Shown: piece by piece, positions 42,444 to 54,419 of the stretch
Position numbering within the stretch: the first letter of the stretch is position 1
Layout: each line of letters opens with the position of its first letter
Assembly (NCBI RefSeq): GCF_030814835.1
Contig: NZ_JAUSVS010000010.1
Span: forward strand, 88,408 to 152,407
DNA from: Caulobacter ginsengisoli
GTDB lineage: Bacteria > Pseudomonadota > Alphaproteobacteria > Caulobacterales > Caulobacteraceae
Length of the DNA stretch: 64,000 bases
Direction of reading: 5' to 3'
Notes under the pieces: model-generated
The model's input: the letters and a program-made list of their open reading frames with translations, nothing else
The model's database searches: none
Told to the model about the DNA's origin: nothing
Position numbers and translations under genes: made by a program

Positions 42444-43355
42444 CTAGTACCCTGGCGCCCCCGCCAGCCAGTGCATCATGTTGAGCACGAACTGCGGATT
42501 CTGCTCGGCCCCCTCGGCCCCGAACCCGGCCACCTCGCCGGTGTCGGCCTTGAGCTGCGAGGTCATGAAGGCCGCCTCGCCGAGTAGCACCACCCGGCCC
42601 TTGCCCAATGTCAGCGAAGCGCCCTGCAGCAGCCCATCGGCGGGGATGTGCGGGGTCGATGGCTGGAAGTCCCAGGGTTTGTCGGGGGTCAGCACCTCGA
42701 AGCGCTTGTCCAGCACGATCAGCGGCGTCGCGCCCGGCGCCACGAAGGCCGAGCCGGTGAAGGTGCGGATCTTGGTCACCGGCGAATCCCCGCCGGCCCC
42801 GCGCGTGATCGGCTGGTCAGCCAGGCCTGACGAGCGGTCGAAGAGGTCGAGAGCCTTGTTGTTCTGCATCGCGAAGCCGTCGTCCCATTCGGTGACCCCG
42901 AACGCCGCGCCCAGCTTGGCGGAGGCGTAGGCGAAGGGCATGTGGTCGGCGACCAGCAGCAGGCGCCCGCCGCCTTCGACCCAGGTCTTCGCGGCGGCGA
43001 TCTCGTCGTCGGTGAAGGCGCTGAGCGGCCGGCCCTCCTTCTTAGTAAGGGGGTTGATGGCGTTGACCACCACCAGCACGTCGATCCCGGCCAGCGATTC
43101 GGTGGTGAAGGGCTTGTCCTGACCCTCGACCCGGAAGCCGTCGTTGCGCAGCAGGGCCGCGAAGGGGGCGTAGCGGCCGTCGACCTGGTGGAAGTTGGCG
43201 TGGCCGGCGTCGATGACCACGCGCGGCCCGGTCCCGGTCGGCCAGGTGGGCCTGGCGACGCTGACATCCGCCTTGGGGTTGGCCCGCTGCTGGGCTTGAG
43301 CGAGCGGGGTCGCGAACACCGCCAGGGCGGCCAGCAGGTAAAGGAAACGCCGCAT
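42444..43355 (-). CDS. Exported DUF4350-type protein
   Basis: 303 aa. Signal peptide (about 1-22, ATPLAQAQ), then a domain like DUF4350/ThuA-type glutamine-amidotransferase folds: PRVVIDAGHANFHQVDGRYAPFAALLRNDGF, DVLVVVNAINPL, EGGGRLLLVADHMPFAYA and GKGRVVLLGEAAFMTSQ. Such proteins lack clear catalytic residues and have no assigned function. The ATG at 43355 fits the signal peptide. It is convergent with the beta-lactamase, 7 bp apart. Confidence 0.75.
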   Translation of the reverse strand: MRRFLYLLAALAVFATPLAQAQQRANPKADVSVARPTWPTGTGPRVVIDAGHANFHQVDGRYAPFAALLRNDGFRVEGQDKPFTTESLAGIDVLVVVNAINPLTKKEGRPLSAFTDDEIAAAKTWVEGGGRLLLVADHMPFAYASAKLGAAFGVTEWDDGFAMQNNKALDLFDRSSGLADQPITRGAGGDSPVTKIRTFTGSAFVAPGATPLIVLDKRFEVLTPDKPWDFQPSTPHIPADGLLQGASLTLGKGRVVLLGEAAFMTSQLKADTGEVAGFGAEGAEQNPQFVLNMMHWLAGAPGY

Positions 43356-43588
43356 CGCAGCCCCCGAAATCGCACCAGGACGCCAGCTTATCTTCGCTGC
43401 GCCGCCCTGTCCTGTCCCCCCGGCGTTGCGGTGCACAACAACGCATGCTATCAGGCGCGCGGCTTCGGGTGAGGGGTGCAGACGCACCTTGACGCCCACG
43501 TGCTTTTCTCGAGCGCATTCAAGCCTTTAAAGTCGCGGTAGAGTTCCTCTGCCTGCGGCGCCCACGACGCACCGGACGGATTCTTAGA

Positions 43589-45684
<2,096 letters not shown>

Positions 45685-45711
45685 TAGAGGTCGGGGTCCG
45701 GAGCACGCGAC

Positions 45712-46584
45712 ATGGCTAGCCTCAAGGAGATGCGCAACCGCATCGCCAGCGTTAAGGCGACGCAGAAGATCACCAAGGCCATGCAGATGGTCGCCGCCGC
45801 CAAGCTGCGCCGTTCGCAGGACTCGGCCGAAAGCGCGCGTCCCTATGCCACCCGCATGGCCGCCGTGATCGCCAACCTGGCGGCCGGCGTCTCCGGCGAC
45901 GGCGCGCCCAAGCTGCTGGTCGGCACCGGTTCGAGCCAGAAGCAGCTGGTGATCGTGGCGACCTCGGACCGCGGTCTGGCCGGGGGCTTCAACTCCTCGA
46001 TCACCCGCGCGGCGCGCGACTTCATCGCCAGGCTCATCGCCGAGGGCAAGGACGTCAAGATCATCACCATCGGCCGCAAGGCCGTGCCGCCGCTCAAGCG
46101 GCTGTTCGGTGAGCGGATCATCTCCAGCCACCTGGTCGGGCCCGCCCCCTCCATGGCGGTCGCCCGCGAGATCGGCGAGGAAATCGCCGGCCTGTTCGAG
46201 TCCGGCCAGGCCGATGTCGCCACCCTGTTCTACAGCCGCTTCCAGTCGGTCGTGACCCAGGTCCCGACGGGCAAGCAGCTGATCCCCGCCCAGGTCGACG
46301 CCGGCGCGCCGGTCATCGACCTCAAGGGCGCCGCCTATGAATACGAACCCGACGCCGAGGGCATCCTCGAGGAACTGCTGCCGCGGAACATCACCGTGCA
46401 GCTGCTCTCGGCCATGCTGGAAAATCAGGCCGGCTTCTTCGCCGCCCAGATGACGGCCATGGACAACGCCACGCGCAACGCCGGCGACATGATCAATGGC
46501 TACACCATCCAGTACAACCGCACCCGCCAGGCGCAGATCACCAAGGAGCTGATCGAGATCATCTCCGGCGCCGAAGCCCTCTGA
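45712..46584 (+). CDS. atpG: ATP synthase F1 subunit gamma
   Basis: 290 aa. Central rotor shaft. N-terminal helix [32 protein letters not shown] and C-terminal helix [41 protein letters not shown] are both intact; these form the coiled-coil axle. Third gene of the operon, 27 bp after atpA. Confidence 0.97.
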   Translation: MASLKEMRNRIASVKATQKITKAMQMVAAAKLRRSQDSAESARPYATRMAAVIANLAAGVSGDGAPKLLVGTGSSQKQLVIVATSDRGLAGGFNSSITRAARDFIARLIAEGKDVKIITIGRKAVPPLKRLFGERIISSHLVGPAPSMAVAREIGEEIAGLFESGQADVATLFYSRFQSVVTQVPTGKQLIPAQVDAGAPVIDLKGAAYEYEPDAEGILEELLPRNITVQLLSAMLENQAGFFAAQMTAMDNATRNAGDMINGYTIQYNRTRQAQITKELIEIISGAEAL

Positions 46585-46606
46585 CGATACGAGAAGAGTG
46601 AAATAG

Positions 46607-48199
<1,593 letters not shown>

Positions 48200-48466
48200 G
48201 TGGCGGAAAAGCTCCACTTCGCCCTGGTCGCCCCTGAGCGCGAGGTCTTCTCCGGCCTCGTCGACCAGGTCGACGCCTCGGGCGCCGAAGGCGACTTCGG
48301 CGTCCTGGCCGGCCATGCGCCGTTCATGACGGCGCTGCGCCCCGGCAAGGTCGTGGTCACCAACGACGGCGCCAAGACGGTCTATGACGTCGAAGGCGGC
48401 TTCGCCGACGTCACGCCGCTGGGCCTGACCATCCTGGCCGAGCAGGCCACGCTGGTAACCGCCTAA
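48200..48466 (+). CDS. atpC: ATP synthase F1 subunit epsilon, short form
   Basis: 88 aa. Only the N-terminal beta-sandwich domain is present (KLHFALVAPEREVFSGLVDQVDASGAEGDFGVLAGHAPFMTALRPG through LTILAEQATLV). The C-terminal two-helix domain that inhibits ATP hydrolysis in many bacteria is missing. GTG start immediately follows the atpD TAG with no spacer. A short epsilon is common in Caulobacterales. Confidence 0.95.
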   Translation: MAEKLHFALVAPEREVFSGLVDQVDASGAEGDFGVLAGHAPFMTALRPGKVVVTNDGAKTVYDVEGGFADVTPLGLTILAEQATLVTA

Positions 48467-48475
48467 GCTGAGATA

Positions 48476-48494
48476 GTTGCGACTCTGCCGCAAC
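48476..48494 (+). terminator. Weak hairpin after atpC
   Basis: Stem GTTGCG/CGCAAC with a 7-base loop, 9 bp after the atpC stop. No T-run follows, so it may be rho-assisted or only an RNA-end stabiliser. Confidence 0.4.
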
Positions 48495-48583
48495 TGAGCC
48501 GCAAATCCGCTCTAAGACGGGTTGCGAGGGAACGCTGGGCGGTCTTTCATGCCGCTCGTCTTGAGATGAAGGACCACCAGACC

Positions 48584-49294
48584 ATGCGCGCTGCGCTGAT
48601 CAGCCTGATCGCCCTGGGAGCCGCTGTCGGCTCCACCGCCATCGCCCAGGACGCGCCCGCGCCGGCGCCCATGCCGATGCCGGCTGAACCCGCGCCGCCC
48701 GCGCCGCCGCCGCCGGTGTCGGACCCGGCCCAGGCGCCGCCCCCCACCATGGAAGCGGTGGCCCCGCCGCCCGCGCCGGCGCCGCCTCCCGCGCCCGAAG
48801 CGCCGCCTCCCCCGCCGCCGCGCACCCCCACCGACGCCACCTCGCTGGCCGTGCTGAATGTGCTCGAGCGCGTCTGCCTGCCGCTGGCCAAGGGCGGCGA
48901 CCTGGCCCAGCTGGCCAAGCCGCTGGGCTTCAAGCTGAAGAAGGACAACTGGGTCCAGCAGTACGCCAAGGGCGGCTACACCATCACCGTCCACCCGGTC
49001 GGCTCCAATCCCGGCGTCTGCAATGTCGATATCGACCATCCGATCGACGGCATCACCGACGTGATCATCGACCTGCACAACTGGGCCATGGCCCGGAACT
49101 GGAACCTGTATCGCAACGACAAGTATGACGAAGGCCTGGAGCGCACGACCCGCTCCTGGACCTACGACACGCCCGAGACCAGCGAGGCCATCGTCCTGAT
49201 CACCGTCCGCAAGCCCGGCGGCAAGCCGATGACCGGCAGGACCGACCACACCGAACTGCTCTACCGCTACAAGGCCAGCCCGCCCGCCTCTTAA
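48584..49294 (+). CDS. Exported Pro/Ala-rich protein of unknown function
   Basis: 236 aa from the ATG at 48584 (AAGGA nine bases upstream); an in-frame ATG at 48566 is also possible. Signal peptide (to about TAIAQD), a Pro/Ala linker (about 23-80, with runs of Pro), then a domain with VCLPLAKGGDLAQLAKPLGFKLKKDNWVQQ and a C-terminal part TYDTPETSEAIVLITVRKP. The linker suggests the domain crosses the peptidoglycan layer. The family is not known to me; similar proteins seem restricted to Caulobacter relatives. Confidence 0.7.
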   Translation: MRAALISLIALGAAVGSTAIAQDAPAPAPMPMPAEPAPPAPPPPVSDPAQAPPPTMEAVAPPPAPAPPPAPEAPPPPPPRTPTDATSLAVLNVLERVCLPLAKGGDLAQLAKPLGFKLKKDNWVQQYAKGGYTITVHPVGSNPGVCNVDIDHPIDGITDVIIDLHNWAMARNWNLYRNDKYDEGLERTTRSWTYDTPETSEAIVLITVRKPGGKPMTGRTDHTELLYRYKASPPAS

Positions 49295-49319
49295 GGGCGT
49301 CGGGATCGAAGACATGGCG

Positions 49320-49350
49320 CGCCCTCCCTCGCGGGAGGGCGTTTGCTTTT
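49320..49350 (+). terminator. Intrinsic terminator
   Basis: Perfect 9-bp stem CGCCCTCCC/GGGAGGGCG with loop TCGC, followed by TTTGCTTTT. It terminates the Pro/Ala-rich protein gene. Confidence 0.85.
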
Positions 49351-49363
49351 GGGGAGCTGCCGC

Positions 49364-49609
49364 ATGGCTTGGTACGACATTGTGGGGGTGATCGGGACGG
49401 CCACTATCCTGATCGCTTACGGGCTGACTTCCACCGGCCGGCTCGACCCGCAGAAGGCCCCGGCCCTGACGGCCAACGGCGTCGGCTCGGGCCTGATCCT
49501 GCTCAGCCTGACCCAGGCCTGGAACATGTCCGCCGCGATCGTCGAGGGCGCCTGGGCGCTGATCTCGCTGTTCGGCCTGACGCGACTGTTGTGGAAGCGG
49601 CGCAGCTAG
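49364..49609 (+). CDS. CBU_0592-type small membrane protein
   Basis: 81 aa with about three membrane helices (IVGVIGTATILIAYGLTS, LTANGVGSGLILLSLTQ, AAIVEGAWALISLFGLTRL). The pattern resembles the CBU_0592-like family of small membrane proteins of unknown function. The ATG at 49364 follows GGGGAG. Its stop overlaps that of the convergent VOC gene by CTAG. Confidence 0.65.
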   Translation: MAWYDIVGVIGTATILIAYGLTSTGRLDPQKAPALTANGVGSGLILLSLTQAWNMSAAIVEGAWALISLFGLTRLLWKRRS

Positions 49610-50001
49610 GCCGGCTGCGACAGCGTCAGCGCATTCCCGTCGGCGTCCTTGAAGAAGGCCAGTTTCATGCCATCGGGCATGGTGGCGACCCCGTCGGCGT
49701 CCTGGCCGAAGCCCTCGAACATGTCCATCGTCACCCCGCGCCCGCGCAGGCCGGCGACGGTCCCGGCGATGTCGGCGACCTCGAAGCCCAGCACGGGGTG
49801 CGGCGAGGGCTGATGGTCGCCCATCTTGGTCAGCCGCAGCAGGCCGCCGGGCAGGTCGAGGAAGCAGCCATAGGGATCGGCGCTGCCTTCGACCACGCTC
49901 AGGCCCAGGGTGTCGCGATAGAAGGCCAGGCCGCGGTCGACATCGGTGACATAGACATAGGTCACCGGCTTGCCGGACGTTGCGAGATCGAGCTTCGACA
50001 T
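49606..50001 (-). CDS. VOC-family protein
   Basis: 131 aa. Vicinal-oxygen-chelate fold: TYVYVTDVDRGLAFYRDTLGLSVVEG at the N-terminus and AFFKDADGNALTLSQ at the C-terminus, with VLGFEVADIAGTVAGLRGRG linking the halves. Candidate metal ligands are few, so it may be a binding protein. Substrate unknown. CTAG overlap with the upstream small membrane protein gene. The 281-bp gap on its other side (50002-50282) shows nothing I recognise. Confidence 0.85.
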   Translation of the reverse strand: MSKLDLATSGKPVTYVYVTDVDRGLAFYRDTLGLSVVEGSADPYGCFLDLPGGLLRLTKMGDHQPSPHPVLGFEVADIAGTVAGLRGRGVTMDMFEGFGQDADGVATMPDGMKLAFFKDADGNALTLSQPA

Positions 50002-50282
50002 GTGAAATCCTCCCTGGATGCCGGTCCGGTATAGCCCCCGGAGGCGGGCTGCCTATCGCCCGAAAGGGTGATTGGCCGAAATAATTGGGTGCGCCCGCCC
50101 CGAGCCGGGCGCTGGCTGCCGCAAGCCTGTCCCACGATCGGCGGGAACCTGGCCAATTCCTGCCCCGCTTGCCTCTTCCCTCCGCGCGAGTTTCTTCTAA
50201 TGTCGCCGGGCTGCGGCGCGACGTGCTTCGGCCACGAATGATCGAACGGCGGAGGGGTCCGCCGCGGGGAGTTGAAAATCGT

Positions 50283-51698
50283 ATGACAGCTGTCACCGCC
50301 GACAAGAGCGATCGCGCGTTCATCGGCCATCCCAAGGGCCTGGGCTATCTGGCCTTCACCGAGGCGTGGGAGCGGTTCTCCTACTACGGCATGCAGTCCC
50401 TGCTGGTCCTCTACATGACCAAGCAATTGCTGCTGACCCCGCATGTCGAGAACATTGGCGGCTACAGCGTCTTCCACGGCTTCATCGAGTGGCTCTACCA
50501 CCCGGGCGCCTCGACCCAGGCGACCGCCTCGGCGATCTTCGGCCTCTATACCAGCCTGGTCTATTTCACCCCGTTCTTCGGCGGGCTGCTGGCTGACAAT
50601 GTGCTGGGCAAGACCCGCACGGTCATCCTGGGGGCGGTGCTGATGGCCGCCGGCCACTTCCTGATGGCCTTCGACCAGAGCTTCCTGCTGGCCCTGGCCT
50701 GCCTGATGCTGGGCACGGGCTGCTTCAAGGGCAATATCGCCGGCCAGGTCAGTTCCCTCTATCCCGACGGCGACCTGCGCCGGGCCGACGCCTTCCAGAT
50801 CTTCTACCTGGGCATCAACGCCGGGGTGATCGCCGCGCCGCTGATCGCCGGCACCCTGGGCGAGAAGGTCGGCTGGCACTACGGCTTCGGGGTTGCGGGC
50901 GTGGGCATGCTGCTGGCGCTGGTCATCTATCTGTTCGGCCGCCGCCACCTGCCGATGGACCCGCCGCGCAAAGCCCAGGTTGGAATGGGGGCCGACGCGC
51001 CCGCCAAGCCGACGATGTCCGCCCGCGACTGGCGCACCATTGGCCTCTTGGTGCTGCTGCTGCCGGTGCTGACCGCCTCGGTGCTGTGCAACCAGCAGAT
51101 CTTCAACGCCTATCTCAGCTGGGCGGACACCGCCGTGAACCTCGAGTTCAACGGCGAGAAGGTCCCGACCACCTGGCTGATCACCCTGGACGCCATCGTC
51201 TCGGTGTCCTTCCTGGCCGGGATGGTGGTGTTCTGGCGCGTCTGGAAGACCAGGTTCAAAGAGCCGGACGAACTGGGCAAGCTGACCATCGGGACCGGCA
51301 TCTCGGTCCTGGGCGTCCTGTGCCTGGCGGCCGGCGCCGCCCAGGCCGCCGCCACCGGGACCAAGGTCGACATCCTGTGGTGCGTGGGCTTCCACGTGCT
51401 CAACAGCATCGCCTTCGCCAACATGCTGCCGGTGTCGCTGGCCCTCTATGCCCGGGCCGCGCCCAAGGCCGCCCAGGCCTCGATCATCGGCATCTATTAC
51501 CTGCACCTGTTCGCCGGCAACCAGACGGTCGGCATCCTGGGCGGGCTTTTGGAAAAGATGCCGGCCACCCAGTTCTGGCTGATGCACGCGGCCATAGCCG
51601 GCGGGGCCTTCGTGGTCTTCCTGCTGGTCGGCCGGGTGTTTGCCCGGCTGCTCCACACCGACCAGGTCGGCGGCGGGCCGGCGCCGGTCGCGCCCTAG
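50283..51698 (+). CDS. POT-family proton-dependent peptide transporter
   Basis: 471 aa, about 12-14 helices of the major facilitator fold. The POT signature is visible near the start (GYLAFTEAWERFSYYGMQSLLVLYM, with E-x-x-E-R-F-S-Y-Y-G) and in TPFFGGLLADNVLGKTRTVILG. It imports di- and tripeptides with protons. The ATG at 50283 fits the family N-terminus; the longer frame back to 50085 is not supported. Convergent CTAG overlap with the hydrolase gene at 51695. Confidence 0.92.
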   Translation: MTAVTADKSDRAFIGHPKGLGYLAFTEAWERFSYYGMQSLLVLYMTKQLLLTPHVENIGGYSVFHGFIEWLYHPGASTQATASAIFGLYTSLVYFTPFFGGLLADNVLGKTRTVILGAVLMAAGHFLMAFDQSFLLALACLMLGTGCFKGNIAGQVSSLYPDGDLRRADAFQIFYLGINAGVIAAPLIAGTLGEKVGWHYGFGVAGVGMLLALVIYLFGRRHLPMDPPRKAQVGMGADAPAKPTMSARDWRTIGLLVLLLPVLTASVLCNQQIFNAYLSWADTAVNLEFNGEKVPTTWLITLDAIVSVSFLAGMVVFWRVWKTRFKEPDELGKLTIGTGISVLGVLCLAAGAAQAAATGTKVDILWCVGFHVLNSIAFANMLPVSLALYARAAPKAAQASIIGIYYLHLFAGNQTVGILGGLLEKMPATQFWLMHAAIAGGAFVVFLLVGRVFARLLHTDQVGGGPAPVAP

Positions 51699-52453
51699 GC
51701 GGCTTCCATGTCCACGGTCTCCGCCATCCAGCGCAGGCTGGCGGCGGCGACGTCCTGCCAGCCGGGCTCGCCGGGCAGCCAGTGGCTCATGCCGGGCAGG
51801 GCGCGGAATTCGGCCCCCAGCTTCTGGGCCGCCTGGCGCACGGTGCTGGGCGGGTGGATGACGTCGTTCTCGCCGGAGAGGACCAGGGCCGGGACCTTGG
51901 TCGGAGTGACGGCTGTGGTCATGAAGGGGTCCAGCCACCAGTTCAGCACTTCCCACAGGGCCCGGCCGCTCTCGGGGACCATGCGCTCGGTGACCGCCCG
52001 CCGCGTGCCCGGCTCGAAGCGGTCCAGGCTGTAGGCGGCCGCCAGGCCGTGGTCGGGCTCGATGGCCTGCAGCCAGAAGGGCCCCAGGGCGTAGAGGCTC
52101 ATGGCCGAAACCGCCTCTTCCATGGTCGAGCCGCCGATCCCCCAGCCGGGCGAGGGCGCCAGCAGGATCAGGCCGCCGACCGGCGCCTTCGCCGCCGCCA
52201 TCTGGGCGACCAGACCGCCCATGGAATGGCCGATCAGGATGGGCGGGCTCTCGCAGGACCGGCAGAGATCGGCGACGGCCTTGGCATAGTCGCTCATCGA
52301 CTTGCCGGCCACGACCGAGCGGCTGTCGCCGGCCGCGTGGCCGGGCAGGTCGGGGGTCAGCACGGTCAGGCCCGCGCCCTCGAAGGGCTGGCGGAAGCTG
52401 TCGAATATCCAGCCGCCGCAGAACGCCCCATGGATCATGATCACCGGCCTCAT
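51695..52453 (-). CDS. Alpha/beta hydrolase
   Basis: 252 aa. It starts MRPVIMIHGAFCGGWIFDSF (oxyanion segment HGAFCGGW), with nucleophile elbow ILIGHSMGGLVAQMA, Asp in LVLSGENDVIHP and His in PGMSHWLPGEPGW. Cytoplasmic; no lid domain. Substrate unknown. Its start overlaps the stop of rppH by 4 bp (ATGA). Confidence 0.88.
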   Translation of the reverse strand: MRPVIMIHGAFCGGWIFDSFRQPFEGAGLTVLTPDLPGHAAGDSRSVVAGKSMSDYAKAVADLCRSCESPPILIGHSMGGLVAQMAAAKAPVGGLILLAPSPGWGIGGSTMEEAVSAMSLYALGPFWLQAIEPDHGLAAAYSLDRFEPGTRRAVTERMVPESGRALWEVLNWWLDPFMTTAVTPTKVPALVLSGENDVIHPPSTVRQAAQKLGAEFRALPGMSHWLPGEPGWQDVAAASLRWMAETVDMEAA

Positions 52454-52929
52454 GCGGCGAACCGGCTGAAGGCGGCGGCGACCTGGAGATAGACCGCCCG
52501 CTTGAAGGGGATCACCAGGTCCGGGGCGCTGGCCAGCGGACCCCAGCGCCAGGCGTCGAACTCGATGCTGTGATGCTGGTCCAGTTTCACCTCGTCGTCC
52601 TCGCCCTCGAAGCGGAAGGCGAACCAGGCCTGTTTCTGGCCGCGCCAGGACTGCTTGCGGTGGGGCTGGTAGCCGGCCGGGAAGTCGTAGGCCAGCCAGC
52701 CGTCGGTGCGACCCAGCAGGCTGACGGAGGTGACGCCGGTCTCCTCGGCCAGCTCGCGGCGGGCGGCGGTCTCCAGGTCTTCGCCGTCGTCCACGCCCCC
52801 CTGCGGGAACTGCCAGAGATTGGGGTCGGGATCGCCCTCGCGGTGACCCTGCCAGACCAGGCCCTGCGCATTGAACAGCACGACCCCGACATTGGGCCGG
52901 TGTTCGGGAAAATCGTCAGGCGAATCCAT
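52450..52929 (-). CDS. rppH: Nudix RNA pyrophosphohydrolase
   Basis: 159 aa. The Nudix box is complete: GGVDDGEDLETAARRELAEETGV, read as G-x5-E-x7-R-E-L-x-E-E-x-G. RppH converts 5'-triphosphate to monophosphate on mRNA to start decay; plant-type dinucleotide polyphosphatases have the same fold. The ATG at 52929 is preferred over GTG 52944. It sits next to the polysaccharide deacetylase and ctpA genes, a conserved alphaproteobacterial order. Confidence 0.88.
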   Translation of the reverse strand: MDSPDDFPEHRPNVGVVLFNAQGLVWQGHREGDPDPNLWQFPQGGVDDGEDLETAARRELAEETGVTSVSLLGRTDGWLAYDFPAGYQPHRKQSWRGQKQAWFAFRFEGEDDEVKLDQHHSIEFDAWRWGPLASAPDLVIPFKRAVYLQVAAAFSRFAA

Positions 52930-52971
52930 GGGGTCAGACACCACGCCCGACGCCCCCGAAGCAAGCCGGGA

Positions 52972-54117
52972 TCAACGCTTCATCAGCGCCGAGGCCGGAG
53001 CCAGCTGGAAGCCGCGCTGGCCCAGGGTGCGGGCCCAGGTCTTGGCGACGTCGATGGTCACCGGGAAGCAGAGCCCCGAGCCCAGGGCCTGGCCGCCCGA
53101 GCGCGCCATGTCCTCCAGCGCGGCCAGCTGCTGGCCCGTGCTGGCGGCCGACATGTCCTCGTCGACGATGCGGTCGGCCGAGGCGCGGGGCGGACCCATG
53201 CCGCGGCGGGCGCCCTTGCCGTCGTCGATGAAGCCCAGGCCCCGCTGCTTGAGCTGGGAAGCGAAGGTGGTCATGGCCGCGGGCTGGGCCATGAAGCGGC
53301 CGCCCTGATAGTTGGTCAGGCCGAAATAGCCGGTGGCCCGTGACAGCACCCAGTCGAGCTGCTTGGTGATCTCGCTGGCCGAGCCGGTCGACAGCAGGGT
53401 GTAGGGGCCCGGATCGTTGGCCGGATAGTCCGGCGGCTCCATGGGGACTTCGAGCAGCACCTCATGGCCGTTGGCCCGGGCCATGTCGATCCAGGCCTGC
53501 AGCCCCTCGGCATAGGGGTAGAAGGAGAGGGTGATCTCGGGCGGCAGTTCCTCGATGGCGCGGCGGGTGTTGGCGGCGTTGAGGCCAAGGCCGCTGACGA
53601 TCAGGGCCACCCTGGGCCGGCCGTCGGCGGTGAAGGGGCGGGCATAGGCCTGGGCCGGGGTCAGGCCGTTGGCGCCGACGATCGGTAGCAGGCCGCCGCC
53701 GGGGCCGGGCTGGAAGAGGCCGGCGATGGGGGCGGGGGCGAGGGGCGAGTTGACGCCGACCGAGAGGGCCGGGTCGGCCGCGGCGCTCATCCCGCCGCCC
53801 GGCAGGGTGATGACCGCCTGGCCGCTGACCGGGGCCAGGTCGCCGGGCAGGGCGCCGGTGGAGAGGTCGATGACGTCGGTGACCAGCGGAGCCTCGCCGG
53901 TCGGTTCGGGAGCCAGGCCCTCGCGCCAGCCGGGCAGGGCGCCGCCCTTGGCCGCGGCCGGGGCCAGCGACAGCCGCACCAGCGGCACGCCGGCCTTGGG
54001 ATCGCCCGTGAGGGTGATCAGCAGCACCAGGCTGGTCAGGAACAGCAGCCCCGCCCCGCCGGCGCTCAGGAACGGATTGGCCGCCACCTGCGCCGCCAGG
54101 GCGCGCGCGGACGCCAT
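52972..54117 (-). CDS. Divergent polysaccharide deacetylase family protein
   Basis: 381 aa. N-terminal membrane helix (about 18-38, LSAGGAGLLFLTSLVLLITL), an extended Ala/Pro/Gly region, and a C-terminal domain beginning PRVALIVSGLGLNAANTRRAIEELPPEITLSFYPYAEGL. That matches the divergent polysaccharide deacetylase family, which lies next to ctpA and EnvC-like genes in Alphaproteobacteria. The usual NodB His/Asp metal site is not obvious, hence 'divergent'. A start at GTG 54177 would add 20 residues. Envelope location. Confidence 0.85.
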   Translation of the reverse strand: MASARALAAQVAANPFLSAGGAGLLFLTSLVLLITLTGDPKAGVPLVRLSLAPAAAKGGALPGWREGLAPEPTGEAPLVTDVIDLSTGALPGDLAPVSGQAVITLPGGGMSAAADPALSVGVNSPLAPAPIAGLFQPGPGGGLLPIVGANGLTPAQAYARPFTADGRPRVALIVSGLGLNAANTRRAIEELPPEITLSFYPYAEGLQAWIDMARANGHEVLLEVPMEPPDYPANDPGPYTLLSTGSASEITKQLDWVLSRATGYFGLTNYQGGRFMAQPAAMTTFASQLKQRGLGFIDDGKGARRGMGPPRASADRIVDEDMSAASTGQQLAALEDMARSGGQALGSGLCFPVTIDVAKTWARTLGQRGFQLAPASALMKR

Positions 54118-54236
54118 GCGGTCGGGCGTAGCCGCACGGGCCTGGGGATACGAGGGAATCTGGCGCTTTGAGAACACGGGCGCAGGGTGGCGCGGTATGG
54201 TTAATGAAGGGATTACTGGTGGGTCCGAGCTTTCTA

Positions 54237-54411
54237 AATTCCTCGCCCATTGGGCGAGGGGGACCACGAAGTGGTGGAGTGGGCTCTTGGGACTGCACCC
54301 AAGTTTCAGGCACGCCCACTCCGACAGCGCTCAATCCGGAAACGCCGTGTGTTCCACGGCCCACTCCGTCGGCTTCGCCGCCACCTCGCCCAACGGGCGA
54401 GGAATTGGCGC
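54237..54411. repeat. Inverted repeat with 46-bp arms upstream of the deacetylase gene
   Basis: Left arm near 54237-54282 and right arm near 54359-54405 are reverse complements with mismatches only in the stem of the second hairpin. Each begins with AATTCCTCGCCC, then a hairpin around CATT or CGTT and GGGCGAGG, and ends GGAGTGGG. The start of the same unit recurs at 63893. The 302-bp gap between ctpA and the deacetylase gene contains little else; no gene seen. Confidence 0.75.
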
Positions 54412-54419
54412 TCCGTCCC

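Noticed and set aside
48476..48494. Hairpin after atpC as a strong intrinsic terminator
   Set aside because: The stem is only 6 bp and lacks a T-run, so it was kept at low confidence only.
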